Of a stretch of DNA of 14,932 nt, positions 7,465 through 14,932 are shown piece after piece. The notes below the pieces were generated by a model. That model did no database searches. It saw nothing but the letters and a program-made list of their open reading frames with translations, and was not told the origin of the DNA. The first letter of the stretch is position 1; every line of letters starts with the position of its first letter. The stretch is from JBOFSR01 sp051651645 (GTDB taxonomy: Bacteria > Spirochaetota > Spirochaetia > Treponematales > Treponemataceae): contig JBOFSR010000094.1 of NCBI GenBank assembly GCA_051651645.1, forward strand, positions 1-14,932, in the 5' to 3' direction. The translations under genes and the position numbers were made by a program.

Positions 7465-8877
7465 ATGGATAAGGCTGATGATTTTTTTAACCAACTAAAT
7501 ACCGCAATTGATCAACAACAAGCGTGGCTTGAATTGCAGGGTATGCATGAGCTTGTCAAAAATTACAAAATATATTACGAACTAACCTCAAAAATCTTTG
7601 AAGTATTTTTGTCAAAAGGGCTTGTACAAGATGATCCATATAAAGATGAAAAAAAAGTCCTTGATATTGAGCTAATAACTGATGAACCTTTCACTGACAC
7701 GGACAAATCAGTTGAACTTGGCATTCGTTTTTCAGATTATATCCAGATGATGCAACATATATCGACGTATTTTAGGTTTTCTATTTCCGCATTATCAATT
7801 GAGCGATTAAAGATTCTCCTTACCTTAAACAATACCTTTAACTGGTCAGCATTAGGAAATACATCAGCTAATCCAAACACAAAAGCACTCAGCGACACGG
7901 TTGGACTACTTAGACAGCGTGGCGATAACTTATCCCTTTCAACAATTAGCGACAGCATCACTCAGCTCGTAAAATATTCATCACTATTGCATACCCTACT
8001 GACAGAAGTTTTGATATTCCAAGAAGAGCTTTATAAAGAAAGTATTAGAAAAATAGTTTTTGAAAGCATTGATTTTTCTTCTATTAATATTGAATCGCTG
8101 GAAGAAATTTATGAGAAGGCACTGAGCAGTTTTCGAGAAATGAATTTACAAAAAAGCTGGCATGAAGGGCTTATCAGAAATCTTATTAACGAAAATTTTA
8201 GTCATGACAAAGAAGTTTTGCGCGAGCAAGTTTTAGAGCGCTTAAAAACAAAATCTAATCATATGAGCGAATCGGGTAATGAAATTAACACAAAAAATAT
8301 TATACTTGATGCCATTTGCATATTAGCAACGCTTGCACCTCAATTAGATACCGTTTTAACTAAAATTGATGCAAATAAAACGATTCTTGAAAAACAACAC
8401 ATCAATTTTTTTACAAAACTTACCGCTTTCTTAAAAAAAGTTTTTAATGTGAGTGAAAAATCACCTGAATATAAACTAAAAATTTTTGATCCGATTTCAC
8501 ATAACATGAAGACCGAAGTTTTAATCGTTCAAGATTTTCTCAACTCTATACGAAAAAAAGCAAAATTTTATGGAAGCCTGACACCAAAATCCTCACAAGG
8601 ATATGTAAAAATTTGCCAGCACTCAGAGGAAAAAATTTTTACATTCGTATCTGAACAAATACATGAATGCAATAAAACCTTGACTTTTCTCAATGCACTT
8701 GACGTATTTTTTAAGTCAAATGCAACAGAAACAAATCGCAGCAAAATACGTGGCCTTAAAATAGAATTAGGTACAATTAAGACAATCTTACTAAAAGTAA
8801 ATAAAGCAAAAGCTGAATATACAGCGTACATGGAACAAGAAAAACAGCTCAAACAACTAGGAATTGCTAATGTTTAA
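7465..8877 (+). CDS. Conserved-looking helical protein of unknown function
   Basis: I do not recognise this 470-residue protein. It has no signal peptide, no clear membrane segment, no cysteine cluster and no nucleotide-binding motif. The sequence is predicted by eye to be nearly all alpha-helix, with a moderately hydrophobic helix at about 278-294 (NIILDAICILATLAPQL) and a charged, coiled-coil-like C-terminal tail (last 35 residues, K/E/Q rich). It is probably a soluble cytoplasmic protein. The frame upstream is closed by a TAG at 7438-7440, so the ATG at 7465 is the first ATG; the next in-frame ATG is 26 codons later. The purine run GAAGG before the ATG leaves only one base of spacing and cannot serve as a normal Shine-Dalgarno. 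The 3' end overlaps the binding-protein gene by 8 bases, so the two genes are probably translated from one message. That pairing is the only clue to function. Confidence 0.85.
   Translation: MDKADDFFNQLNTAIDQQQAWLELQGMHELVKNYKIYYELTSKIFEVFLSKGLVQDDPYKDEKKVLDIELITDEPFTDTDKSVELGIRFSDYIQMMQHISTYFRFSISALSIERLKILLTLNNTFNWSALGNTSANPNTKALSDTVGLLRQRGDNLSLSTISDSITQLVKYSSLLHTLLTEVLIFQEELYKESIRKIVFESIDFSSINIESLEEIYEKALSSFREMNLQKSWHEGLIRNLINENFSHDKEVLREQVLERLKTKSNHMSESGNEINTKNIILDAICILATLAPQLDTVLTKIDANKTILEKQHINFFTKLTAFLKKVFNVSEKSPEYKLKIFDPISHNMKTEVLIVQDFLNSIRKKAKFYGSLTPKSSQGYVKICQHSEEKIFTFVSEQIHECNKTLTFLNALDVFFKSNATETNRSKIRGLKIELGTIKTILLKVNKAKAEYTAYMEQEKQLKQLGIANV
8858..8862 (+). promoter_or_regulatory. 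Ribosome-binding site that fixes the binding-protein start at 8870
   Basis: TAGGA lies 7 bases before the ATG at 8870 but only 1 base before the in-frame TTG at 8864. This favours the ATG as start. The site lies inside the last codons of the 470-residue gene, as expected for coupled translation. Confidence 0.7.
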
Positions 8878-10414
8878 CAAAAAGTCATTTTTCTCTTTGA
8901 CTCTTGCCTTCGTTTTTTTTGCAAATACTATTTTTGCAAATCAAATGACCCGTGATTTAATTGTTATTGACTCACCTCATGATCACGACTTAAATCCTCA
9001 TACTGCAAGCTATTCCTCCGAGGCTCAAATTTTGACCAGCCTCTATGAAGGGCTTTTTGCATACGATCCGTTTTCTCTTGAGCCACGCCTTGCCCTCGCT
9101 GAATCGTTTCGTATCTCTCGGGATAAACTAACATGGACATTTACAATACGAAAAAATGCACAGTTTAGCAATGGAGATACAATCACCGCAACTGACGTAT
9201 ACAACTCATGGAAGAGTCTCTTAAATCCTTCCTTGCAAGCACCTTTTGCATCGCTACTTGATGTAATAGTTGGAGCAAAAGAATATAGAGAGGGCATCAC
9301 AAAAGATTTTTCAGGCGTTGGCCTTGAAGCAAAAAATGATTTCACCTTTATTGTAAAACTCCTTGCACCAACCGAACATCTTTCTAAAATATTGTGCCAC
9401 CACGCTTTTTCCGTTGTACAAGATAATTTAAAAGCCTACAGCGGTGCTTTTGTTTTAGATAAAAAAAATGCTCAAGAATTGCACCTCAAAAAAAATTCTG
9501 CGTACTGGGATGCTCAATCAGTTGCAATCGATGGCGTACAAGTCCTATTTTCTGACGATTTTGACAATAACACGTATTTATTTAACTCAGGGAAAGCTGA
9601 CTGGATTATGGGAAACGCAAATACCTTGAATATTATTAACCGCAAAGCAATTTCACTCTCCTCACAGTTTGGCACTGAGTATCTATTTTTCAAAACAACG
9701 AACAATCCTGCAGGCGACAAAAATTTTCGAAATGCCCTTGTAAACGCCGTTCCATGGGAAACAGTGCGAAAAGATTCCATTATCAAAGCAAAAACCTTAG
9801 TATTGCCTATGCAAGGCTATTCTGAAGTAGTCGGACTTGTTGATCAAGATTTAGAGCTTGCAAAAGATCTGTTAAAATCCTCAAGCTATGGAAAAAAAGG
9901 GAGCGATGAAATTATATTTGCAGTACCCGATGATTCTGGAAGCATTCAAAGGGCACAATTAATGGTTGATGCGTGGAGCGAAATTGGCGTCAAAGTAAAA
10001 ATAAGCCCCATCCCCATCATGGATTATCTTTCAAACATAGCAAATTCATCTGCACATATTTTTTCCTACATTTGGATTGGCGATTTTGCAGACCCTCTTG
10101 CCTTTTTAGAACTTTTTCGAGGGGATTCAACCTTAAATGAATCAAAATGGAAAAATGCCGAGTTTGACAATTTACTTACCGAAGCTTCAAATGCAAAAAA
10201 TCCTCAACAACGGTATGAAAAGCTTGCTGAAGCCGAACAAGTTTTAATTGATTCTGGCGTAATTATGCCCCTGTCGCATACAGTCTCTCTTAATATAGTT
10301 GACTTTGATGTTATAAGTGGCTGGTATGACAATGCTTTAGACATTCATCCTTTTAAATACATTCGCTTTAACAGCCCTCTCCCCTCATCAGAATTACTTT
10401 TAGCAGAACAATAA
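8870..10414 (+). CDS. Family 5 extracytoplasmic solute-binding protein (oligopeptide-binding, OppA-like)
   Basis: The 514-residue product begins with a classic signal peptide: NKK, then a hydrophobic stretch (residues 7-22), then likely cleavage after A23 (I-F-A|N-Q). There is no lipobox cysteine, so it should be a soluble periplasmic protein. The mature part matches the SBP_bac_5 family: DLNPHTASYSSEAQ near the start, LTSLYEGLFAYDP, LEPRLALAESFRIS, LTWTFTIRKNAQFSNGD and TATDVYNSW in the usual order, and a WIGDFADPLAFL block in the C-terminal half. Such proteins capture peptides (or nickel, haem or other ligands) for an ABC importer; the ligand cannot be read from sequence. Length is normal for the family. 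No permease or ATPase gene is adjacent, so it must use a transporter encoded elsewhere or act only as a sensor. The start is ATG 8870 rather than TTG 8864 because of the ribosome-binding site at 8858-8862. It overlaps the upstream gene by 8 bases. Confidence 0.92.
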   Translation: MFNKKSFFSLTLAFVFFANTIFANQMTRDLIVIDSPHDHDLNPHTASYSSEAQILTSLYEGLFAYDPFSLEPRLALAESFRISRDKLTWTFTIRKNAQFSNGDTITATDVYNSWKSLLNPSLQAPFASLLDVIVGAKEYREGITKDFSGVGLEAKNDFTFIVKLLAPTEHLSKILCHHAFSVVQDNLKAYSGAFVLDKKNAQELHLKKNSAYWDAQSVAIDGVQVLFSDDFDNNTYLFNSGKADWIMGNANTLNIINRKAISLSSQFGTEYLFFKTTNNPAGDKNFRNALVNAVPWETVRKDSIIKAKTLVLPMQGYSEVVGLVDQDLELAKDLLKSSSYGKKGSDEIIFAVPDDSGSIQRAQLMVDAWSEIGVKVKISPIPIMDYLSNIANSSAHIFSYIWIGDFADPLAFLELFRGDSTLNESKWKNAEFDNLLTEASNAKNPQQRYEKLAEAEQVLIDSGVIMPLSHTVSLNIVDFDVISGWYDNALDIHPFKYIRFNSPLPSSELLLAEQ

Positions 10415-10465
10415 TACAAATTAAAACCGCTAAAAAATATTCTGCACATATGCGAAAACTCTTTC

Positions 10466-10494
10466 TTGCTCAAGATGAATAGCTATGCTACAAT
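10466..10494 (+). promoter_or_regulatory. Promoter of the radical SAM gene, extended -10 type
   Basis: TTGCTC (10466-10471), a 17-base spacer, and TACAAT (10489-10494), preceded by TGC, giving an extended -10 (TGnTACAAT). The -10 matches at 5 of 6 positions. Transcription should start near 10501, leaving a leader of about 8 bases before the ATG at 10509 and no room for a Shine-Dalgarno. Confidence 0.6.
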
Positions 10495-10508
10495 ACAAAT
10501 ACTAAGCA

Positions 10509-12752
10509 ATGAATATTATCATTTTACAATCACCGTTCATACAGTTAAACTCCCCCTACCCTGCAAGTGCGTATCTGTATTCTTTTTTTACAGAACTAAA
10601 AAAATCCTATCCCTGCATTAAATCGATAGAATGCTATGACATAAACAACCTTATTTTTCATTCAATTTTTTCCCCAGAAGGGCTTTCAGTGATTTTTAAT
10701 TACGCTCAAAAAAATCAGTCTCAAATAATTGATTCGCTAGAAGATGAGGATTCTTTTTTTAATATTATTCGCTTTTTAAGCTACAAAGACAAATGGCTTT
10801 CTTGGATAAATCCCATAAAAAAAATGCTTTGCTCTAATGACAAAGAATTGATGCATGAATTTGTCAATTCAGCACATATTCCGCGTGGCTTTCGTATGGA
10901 GCAATATTTACAAACCCTAGATCGCCAGCCCTGCGTAGAGGATTCTGCAATTTTAGCATCGCTTGCCATAGCGGATTTATCAGACTTTATTCGTCTTACA
11001 TTTGACAAATGCTTTTCTCTTGTTCAATACGCCTCCTCTCTTGTTGCAAGTAATCATGATTTTTCTGTGATAGAAAAACATCTTGATAGCCCAATTCTTA
11101 CTCAGTTTTTAGAACCACTGCTACAAAATCTTTTTAAAAATCATGATACAAGTGAGCCAACTCTAATTTGTATTTCTGTGCCTTTTGCAGGAACAGTTAC
11201 ACCTGCACTCAATATGGCACGCTTTTTCAAAAAACATTTTTCTCAAAGTATACGTGCAATGGGCGGAGGTTTTGTCAACACGGAACTTCGATCCCTCAGC
11301 GAAAAAACTGTTTTTTCCTACATTGATTTTTTAAGTTATGATGCAGGATTTGGAAGTTATGTTCAGCTTTTCGATTTTTTGAATCAAGAAAACAAAGAAA
11401 AACAATTATATAAGTTACGGTATTTACAGAATAAAACGCTCATCGCTCCCCTATCGTGCGAGGATGAAAGAAAAAGCACATACTTTGCTATTGAGCAAAA
11501 CTTTATTAAAAATACATTTCCTGATTATTCCTTTTGTGATTTTTCACGGTATCCCAAAATGGTCGATGATATAAATCCTATGCACCGCATTTGGTCGGAT
11601 GGCACCTGGATTAAAGCCTATCTTGCATACGGCTGCTACTGGCATCGCTGTGCCTTTTGCGACACGCAGCTCAATTATGTGAATAATTTTTGTATGCAGA
11701 ATGCCAGTGATTTATTTAACGCATTATATCAGCAAGCGGAAAAAAAAGAGAGTTTTGGAATTCACTTTGTCGATGAGGCAGCTCCTCCCGTCCTTCTTAA
11801 AGAATTTGCTTTGAAAAATTGTCGGCTGCCCATTGATAAAAATCGACTAAGCTTTTGGGGGAATATCCGCTTTGAAAAAGTTTTTTCTCGTGATCTAGCA
11901 GATTTTCTTGCCTTTGGGGGACTGACTGCTGTCTCTGCAGGGATTGAAATTGCACTTGATGATGGTATGGCATGCATCAATAAAGGAACAACGCTTGCCG
12001 ACATCGTTTGTGCGTGTGCAGCCTTTAAAGAGGCAGGAATTCTTGTTCACGCGTACATGATTTACGGATATTTTTATGAAACGCCACAAATGCTTATAAA
12101 TTCAATGGAAATTTTACGCCAATTTTTTAGTTTTGGATTAATTGATAGCTGTTTTTGGCATAAATTCGTTCTAACAAAACATTCAGAACTTTTTTCACAA
12201 TGGGAAAAAGGCATGCATCCTACCTTACACCCCACAATACGCTCAAGTGAAAATATTTTTGCAGACTATGACATTCCCTTTGCTAATGAAAATTTATCAA
12301 AAAAATATGAAAATGGACTTTTATGCTCCTTAAGTGCTTGGATGCAAGGCGAAAAACTCACTCAGAATGTACAAAAATGGTTTGATTTTTCCATTCCAGC
12401 CCCCACCATAGAGAAGAACTTTGTACAAGGATTACTCAATACGTATGAAAAACGCAAAAAAGATTGGCACATCCAACGACCAGCAAATAAAAATCGCTAC
12501 TATTGGCTTGGGTCAAATCCTGTTGCAATTGATGAGACCTTGCATTGGTTTTTTATGGGGGAACTGCACAGTCTAAAACTGTCAATTGCAAGGGGAAGTC
12601 CCTCTGCCCAAGATATTGTATCAACTTTAGAGCAATTAAAGCCATCCCGCCTTGTAGCTAACGAAGATGCGGATAAAATATTTAGTAGTTTGCACTTGCT
12701 ACCAAAAGATAAACTCTTGCTTTTAAGAAAAAATGGCTTGGCCGTCCTTTAG
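10509..12752 (+). CDS. Radical SAM protein with cobalamin-binding-like N-terminal domain
   Basis: The 747-residue product has a helical N-terminal region, then a Rossmann-like block at about 217-300 (ICISVPFAGTVTPALNMARFF, then MGGGFVNTEL at 251-260) resembling the B12-binding half of class B radical SAM enzymes. The cobalamin-ligating DxHxxG motif is not visible. The iron-sulfur motif GCYWHRCAFCD has cysteines 376, 381 and 384, i.e. CX4CX2C rather than the canonical CX3CX2C. A typical radical SAM barrel follows, with FGIHFVDEAAPP, FWGNIRFEK, AGIEIALDDG.ACINKGTT (about 477-495) and MIYGYFYETP. The C-terminal 200 residues are unassigned. These enzymes cleave S-adenosylmethionine to a radical; the substrate here is unknown. 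It stands alone with its own promoter and no Shine-Dalgarno (TACTAAGCA precedes the ATG). No peptide precursor gene is seen beside it, so a peptide-modification role has no local support. Confidence 0.88.
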   Translation: MNIIILQSPFIQLNSPYPASAYLYSFFTELKKSYPCIKSIECYDINNLIFHSIFSPEGLSVIFNYAQKNQSQIIDSLEDEDSFFNIIRFLSYKDKWLSWINPIKKMLCSNDKELMHEFVNSAHIPRGFRMEQYLQTLDRQPCVEDSAILASLAIADLSDFIRLTFDKCFSLVQYASSLVASNHDFSVIEKHLDSPILTQFLEPLLQNLFKNHDTSEPTLICISVPFAGTVTPALNMARFFKKHFSQSIRAMGGGFVNTELRSLSEKTVFSYIDFLSYDAGFGSYVQLFDFLNQENKEKQLYKLRYLQNKTLIAPLSCEDERKSTYFAIEQNFIKNTFPDYSFCDFSRYPKMVDDINPMHRIWSDGTWIKAYLAYGCYWHRCAFCDTQLNYVNNFCMQNASDLFNALYQQAEKKESFGIHFVDEAAPPVLLKEFALKNCRLPIDKNRLSFWGNIRFEKVFSRDLADFLAFGGLTAVSAGIEIALDDGMACINKGTTLADIVCACAAFKEAGILVHAYMIYGYFYETPQMLINSMEILRQFFSFGLIDSCFWHKFVLTKHSELFSQWEKGMHPTLHPTIRSSENIFADYDIPFANENLSKKYENGLLCSLSAWMQGEKLTQNVQKWFDFSIPAPTIEKNFVQGLLNTYEKRKKDWHIQRPANKNRYYWLGSNPVAIDETLHWFFMGELHSLKLSIARGSPSAQDIVSTLEQLKPSRLVANEDADKIFSSLHLLPKDKLLLLRKNGLAVL

Positions 12753-12785
12753 TAAACTAAAAAACCGTTAATTGACTTTCATCTC

Positions 12786-12814
12786 TTGTAATTCACGCAA
12801 AACAACTATAGAAT
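12786..12814 (+). promoter_or_regulatory. Promoter giving a leaderless message for the helicase gene
   Basis: TTGTAA (12786-12791), a 17-base spacer, and TAGAAT (12809-12814), matching the sigma-70 consensus at 4 of 6 and 5 of 6 positions. Seven bases (TATTTCA) separate the -10 from the ATG at 12822, so the expected first transcribed base is the A of the start codon or the base before it. No Shine-Dalgarno is present. Confidence 0.55.
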
Positions 12815-12821
12815 TATTTCA

Positions 12822-14932
12822 ATGGAAGGAAAATCACTTTTAAATGAATTAGATGAACAACAAGTAAACGCTGTCTGTGTTGAAAAAAATGCCGTTATTT
12901 CTGCTGGAGCAGGCTCTGGAAAAACAAAGGTTTTAGCAACACGTTTTGTGTATTTAATTTTAGAAAAAAAATGCACGGTTGATCAAATACTTACGCTTAC
13001 ATTTACTAAAAAAGCTGCAAATGAAATGTATGACCGTATTTACAAAACGCTTCAAGAACATGCTCAAAAGGGCAATAGAGAGGCACAAAAAGCTCTGAGT
13101 GATTTCTTTTCTGCACGAATCATGACCCTTGATTCCTATTGCTCCTCCATTGTTAAAAGCTGTGCATACCTGTATGGCATACAGCCTGATTTTTCAATTG
13201 ATCCAGAAAAAATCAAAGAATTGACGTTCAACCTTGCACTGCAGTTTATCATTGATAACAGAAAAAATACTGGAATGCAGGCAATTTTAGCAAAAAATAC
13301 CGTAAGTCAAGCGGCAGAAGTTTTTTTTACTGATATTTTTTTTAATCACTCAACTATATGTAATCCCATTGATTTTGCACATTTTTTTACGAAGCAAAAT
13401 GCAATTATTGCAGAAAAATGGCAAGAAAATTATATTCAATTAATTGACGAGCTTTCTGTTTTGAATCAAATTTGTACTCCCGATATTAATCAGCCAAGCG
13501 TAAACGCCGTAATAGAAATTTTACAATCGTATGATTTTACAACCCTTTCAAAAAAAACTTTTTCCGATCAATCTCTTTTTTTACCAAAGGAAAATCAAAC
13601 TATTGTAAAAATAATTGCCCTTTCAACGGCACTTTCGCAAGTAAGAATACCAACAAACAAAAAATCTCCGTTCCCAGAAATAAAGACATCCCTCAAAAAT
13701 TTACGCCTCATTAATTCTCATTTAGTAAGCCTTGCAAATTATATTGTGCATTATGATGCAATGCAAAGCCTTGTACCACTTTTAGAGGATTTTCAAAACC
13801 AATTTATCCACATAAAACGAAGCATGGGTATCCTGACTTTTAGTGACGTATCAACTCTGGCCTTGGATATTTTGAAAAATAATCTTTACACCCGAAATAT
13901 TGAAAAAAATAGCATCCAAAAAATTATGATTGATGAATTTCAAGATAATAACCGACTGCAAAAGGATTTACTCTTTTTACTTGCCGAAAAACTTGATCGA
14001 ACAGAAAAGTCCATTCCAAAAGTCAACGAGTTAAGAAATGATGTTCTTTTTTTTGTGGGGGATGAAAAACAATCCATTTATGCCTTTAGGGGAGCAGATG
14101 TCTCAGTTTTTAGAAGCCTTAGTGATGAGTTAAATTCCTGTACAACACAACTAGAACAAACAACCGCATCAGCACCCGCTATCAACCTACTTACCAATTA
14201 TCGCTCAAATCCCTCATTAATTGGAGCTTTCAATTTTTTATTTGGATCGTACCGTTTTCCTTCTTGTGCAAAGGATTTTTTAGAAAAGCAAAAACGCCTT
14301 TTAACGCCAACAATTTTTTGCAAACAAGAGGACAATCCCTTGCTATCACTTCCGCTGTATGAAGCTGAGTATTCGTGGGTTAAAGCACACATCAAAGAAA
14401 ATCACACAGAGCAAAATATTTTATCGCCACACCTTCGTTATAATTTTTATTTAAATCAAACGTCAGAAGAAAATGAGAATGAAGAAAAAATTGGAGTTTA
14501 TGAAATTGAGGCCGAATTCGTTGCACAAAAAATTAAATCACTGCATGATGAGCAAAATATTCCTTTTCACCAAATAGCAATTCTTTTTCGCACGCTCACT
14601 CATCAACACCTATTTGAAATGCACTTACGCAAAAAAAATATTCCTTATAAAACAGATCAACTAACAGGATTTTTTGCCGACTCGCCTGTGAATGACTTAT
14701 ATGCCTTACTTCGCCTCATTATTTATCCCCACGATCTGCACACATACGCAACAGTTTTGACAGGCCCCTTTGTACAAATGAGCGTAATGTCTGCAAGTGT
14801 TTGCATTGCACATATTACACCGAGCAAAATTGTTACGGACGAGCAGTATCTTGTCAACGAGTTTACTCCCTTTGATGAGAAAATTGAAATAGCGTTACAT
14901 GAACAAGACAGGATTAAGTATCAAACGGGCAG
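12822..14932 (+). CDS. UvrD-family helicase, AddA/RecB type, 3' end outside window
   Basis: The frame is open from ATG 12822 to the window edge, 703 residues, and is incomplete at the 3' end. Superfamily 1 helicase motifs appear in order: Q-motif LDEQQVNAV (10-18); Walker A AGAGSGKT with K34; motif Ia TLTFTKKAANEM; LDSYCSSIVK; motif II IDEFQD (370-375); motif III VGDEKQSIYAFRGAD (412-426); motif IV NYRSN (459-463); and IAILFRT (585-591). The GDEKQSIYAFRGAD form, and the about 230-residue region between the LDSYC block and motif II, fit AddA or RecB helicase-nucleases rather than UvrD, PcrA or Rep. Such enzymes unwind and resect double-strand breaks to load RecA. The nuclease domain that would settle AddA versus RecB versus a nuclease-less relative lies beyond the window. 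All ATPase residues are intact. An upstream AddB partner gene is not present; the gene before it is the radical SAM gene, 69 bases away. Confidence 0.93.
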   Translation, partial: MEGKSLLNELDEQQVNAVCVEKNAVISAGAGSGKTKVLATRFVYLILEKKCTVDQILTLTFTKKAANEMYDRIYKTLQEHAQKGNREAQKALSDFFSARIMTLDSYCSSIVKSCAYLYGIQPDFSIDPEKIKELTFNLALQFIIDNRKNTGMQAILAKNTVSQAAEVFFTDIFFNHSTICNPIDFAHFFTKQNAIIAEKWQENYIQLIDELSVLNQICTPDINQPSVNAVIEILQSYDFTTLSKKTFSDQSLFLPKENQTIVKIIALSTALSQVRIPTNKKSPFPEIKTSLKNLRLINSHLVSLANYIVHYDAMQSLVPLLEDFQNQFIHIKRSMGILTFSDVSTLALDILKNNLYTRNIEKNSIQKIMIDEFQDNNRLQKDLLFLLAEKLDRTEKSIPKVNELRNDVLFFVGDEKQSIYAFRGADVSVFRSLSDELNSCTTQLEQTTASAPAINLLTNYRSNPSLIGAFNFLFGSYRFPSCAKDFLEKQKRLLTPTIFCKQEDNPLLSLPLYEAEYSWVKAHIKENHTEQNILSPHLRYNFYLNQTSEENENEEKIGVYEIEAEFVAQKIKSLHDEQNIPFHQIAILFRTLTHQHLFEMHLRKKNIPYKTDQLTGFFADSPVNDLYALLRLIIYPHDLHTYATVLTGPFVQMSVMSASVCIAHITPSKIVTDEQYLVNEFTPFDEKIEIALHEQDRIKYQTG

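Noticed and set aside
8864..8869. TTG at 8864 as start of the binding-protein gene
   Set aside because: The TAGGA site would be only one base away. The ATG at 8870 has 7-base spacing and gives a clean signal peptide.
10415..10508. Terminator or small RNA after the binding-protein gene
   Set aside because: No stable hairpin or T-run was found in these 94 bases; only the promoter of the next gene is supported.
12748..12761. TTTAGT-AA-ACTAAA inverted repeat at the end of the radical SAM gene as a terminator
   Set aside because: The 2-base loop is too tight, there is one G:C pair per arm, and no T-run follows on the + strand.
14198..14395. Antisense open frame of 65 codons inside the helicase gene
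   Set aside because: The helicase frame on the + strand carries all superfamily 1 motifs through this region; the antisense frame shows nothing.
1..14932. Mobile element, phage, CRISPR, toxin-antitoxin or defence system
   Set aside because: There is no transposase, integrase, direct-repeat array, tRNA-linked junction or small gene pair, and gene style is uniform. The AddA/RecB-type helicase has its own promoter and no defence partner beside it in the visible part.

Overview
The window is AT-rich. All seven protein genes lie on the + strand and are closely packed, with no gap longer than about 150 bases. Gene content points to a spirochaete, most likely a low-GC Treponema. The evidence is a very long cytoplasmic coiled-coil protein of the spirochaete 'SpiroCoCo' type, a stand-alone HPr directly after it, a signal-peptide-bearing oligopeptide-binding protein without its transporter, and an AddA/RecB-type helicase. 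The genus is an inference from gene content and style, not from a marker gene.

Layout: (1) 2-3559, the 3' part of the coiled-coil gene, whose 5' end lies outside the window. (2) 3659-3925, ptsH (HPr), with a strong Shine-Dalgarno and a possible promoter and inverted repeat upstream. (3) 4077-6323, a two-helix membrane sensor with degenerate GGDEF and near-complete EAL domains. (4) 6328-7413, branched-chain aminotransferase (ilvE), 4 bases after the EAL gene, with its ribosome-binding site inside that gene. (5) 7465-8877, a helical protein of unknown function, overlapping by 8 bases (6) 8870-10414, a family 5 solute-binding protein. (7) 10509-12752, a radical SAM protein with a cobalamin-binding-like N-terminus and a CX4CX2C cluster motif. 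(8) 12822 to the end, a UvrD/AddA/RecB-type helicase whose 3' end is cut off by the window.

Likely transcription units, by spacing, are: coiled-coil gene; ptsH; EAL-ilvE; unknown protein-binding protein; radical SAM gene; helicase gene. ptsH, ilvE and the binding protein have clear Shine-Dalgarno sequences. The unknown gene, the radical SAM gene and the helicase gene have none. Instead each has a promoter-like pair with a 17-base spacer placed so that the transcript would start at, or within about 8 bases of, the start codon. This mixed start architecture and the degenerate or non-canonical active-site motifs in the EAL and radical SAM proteins are the most notable points. I see no RNA genes, CRISPR arrays, insertion sequences, phage genes or multi-gene defence system. 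Most genes look like ordinary chromosomal genes of the lineage.
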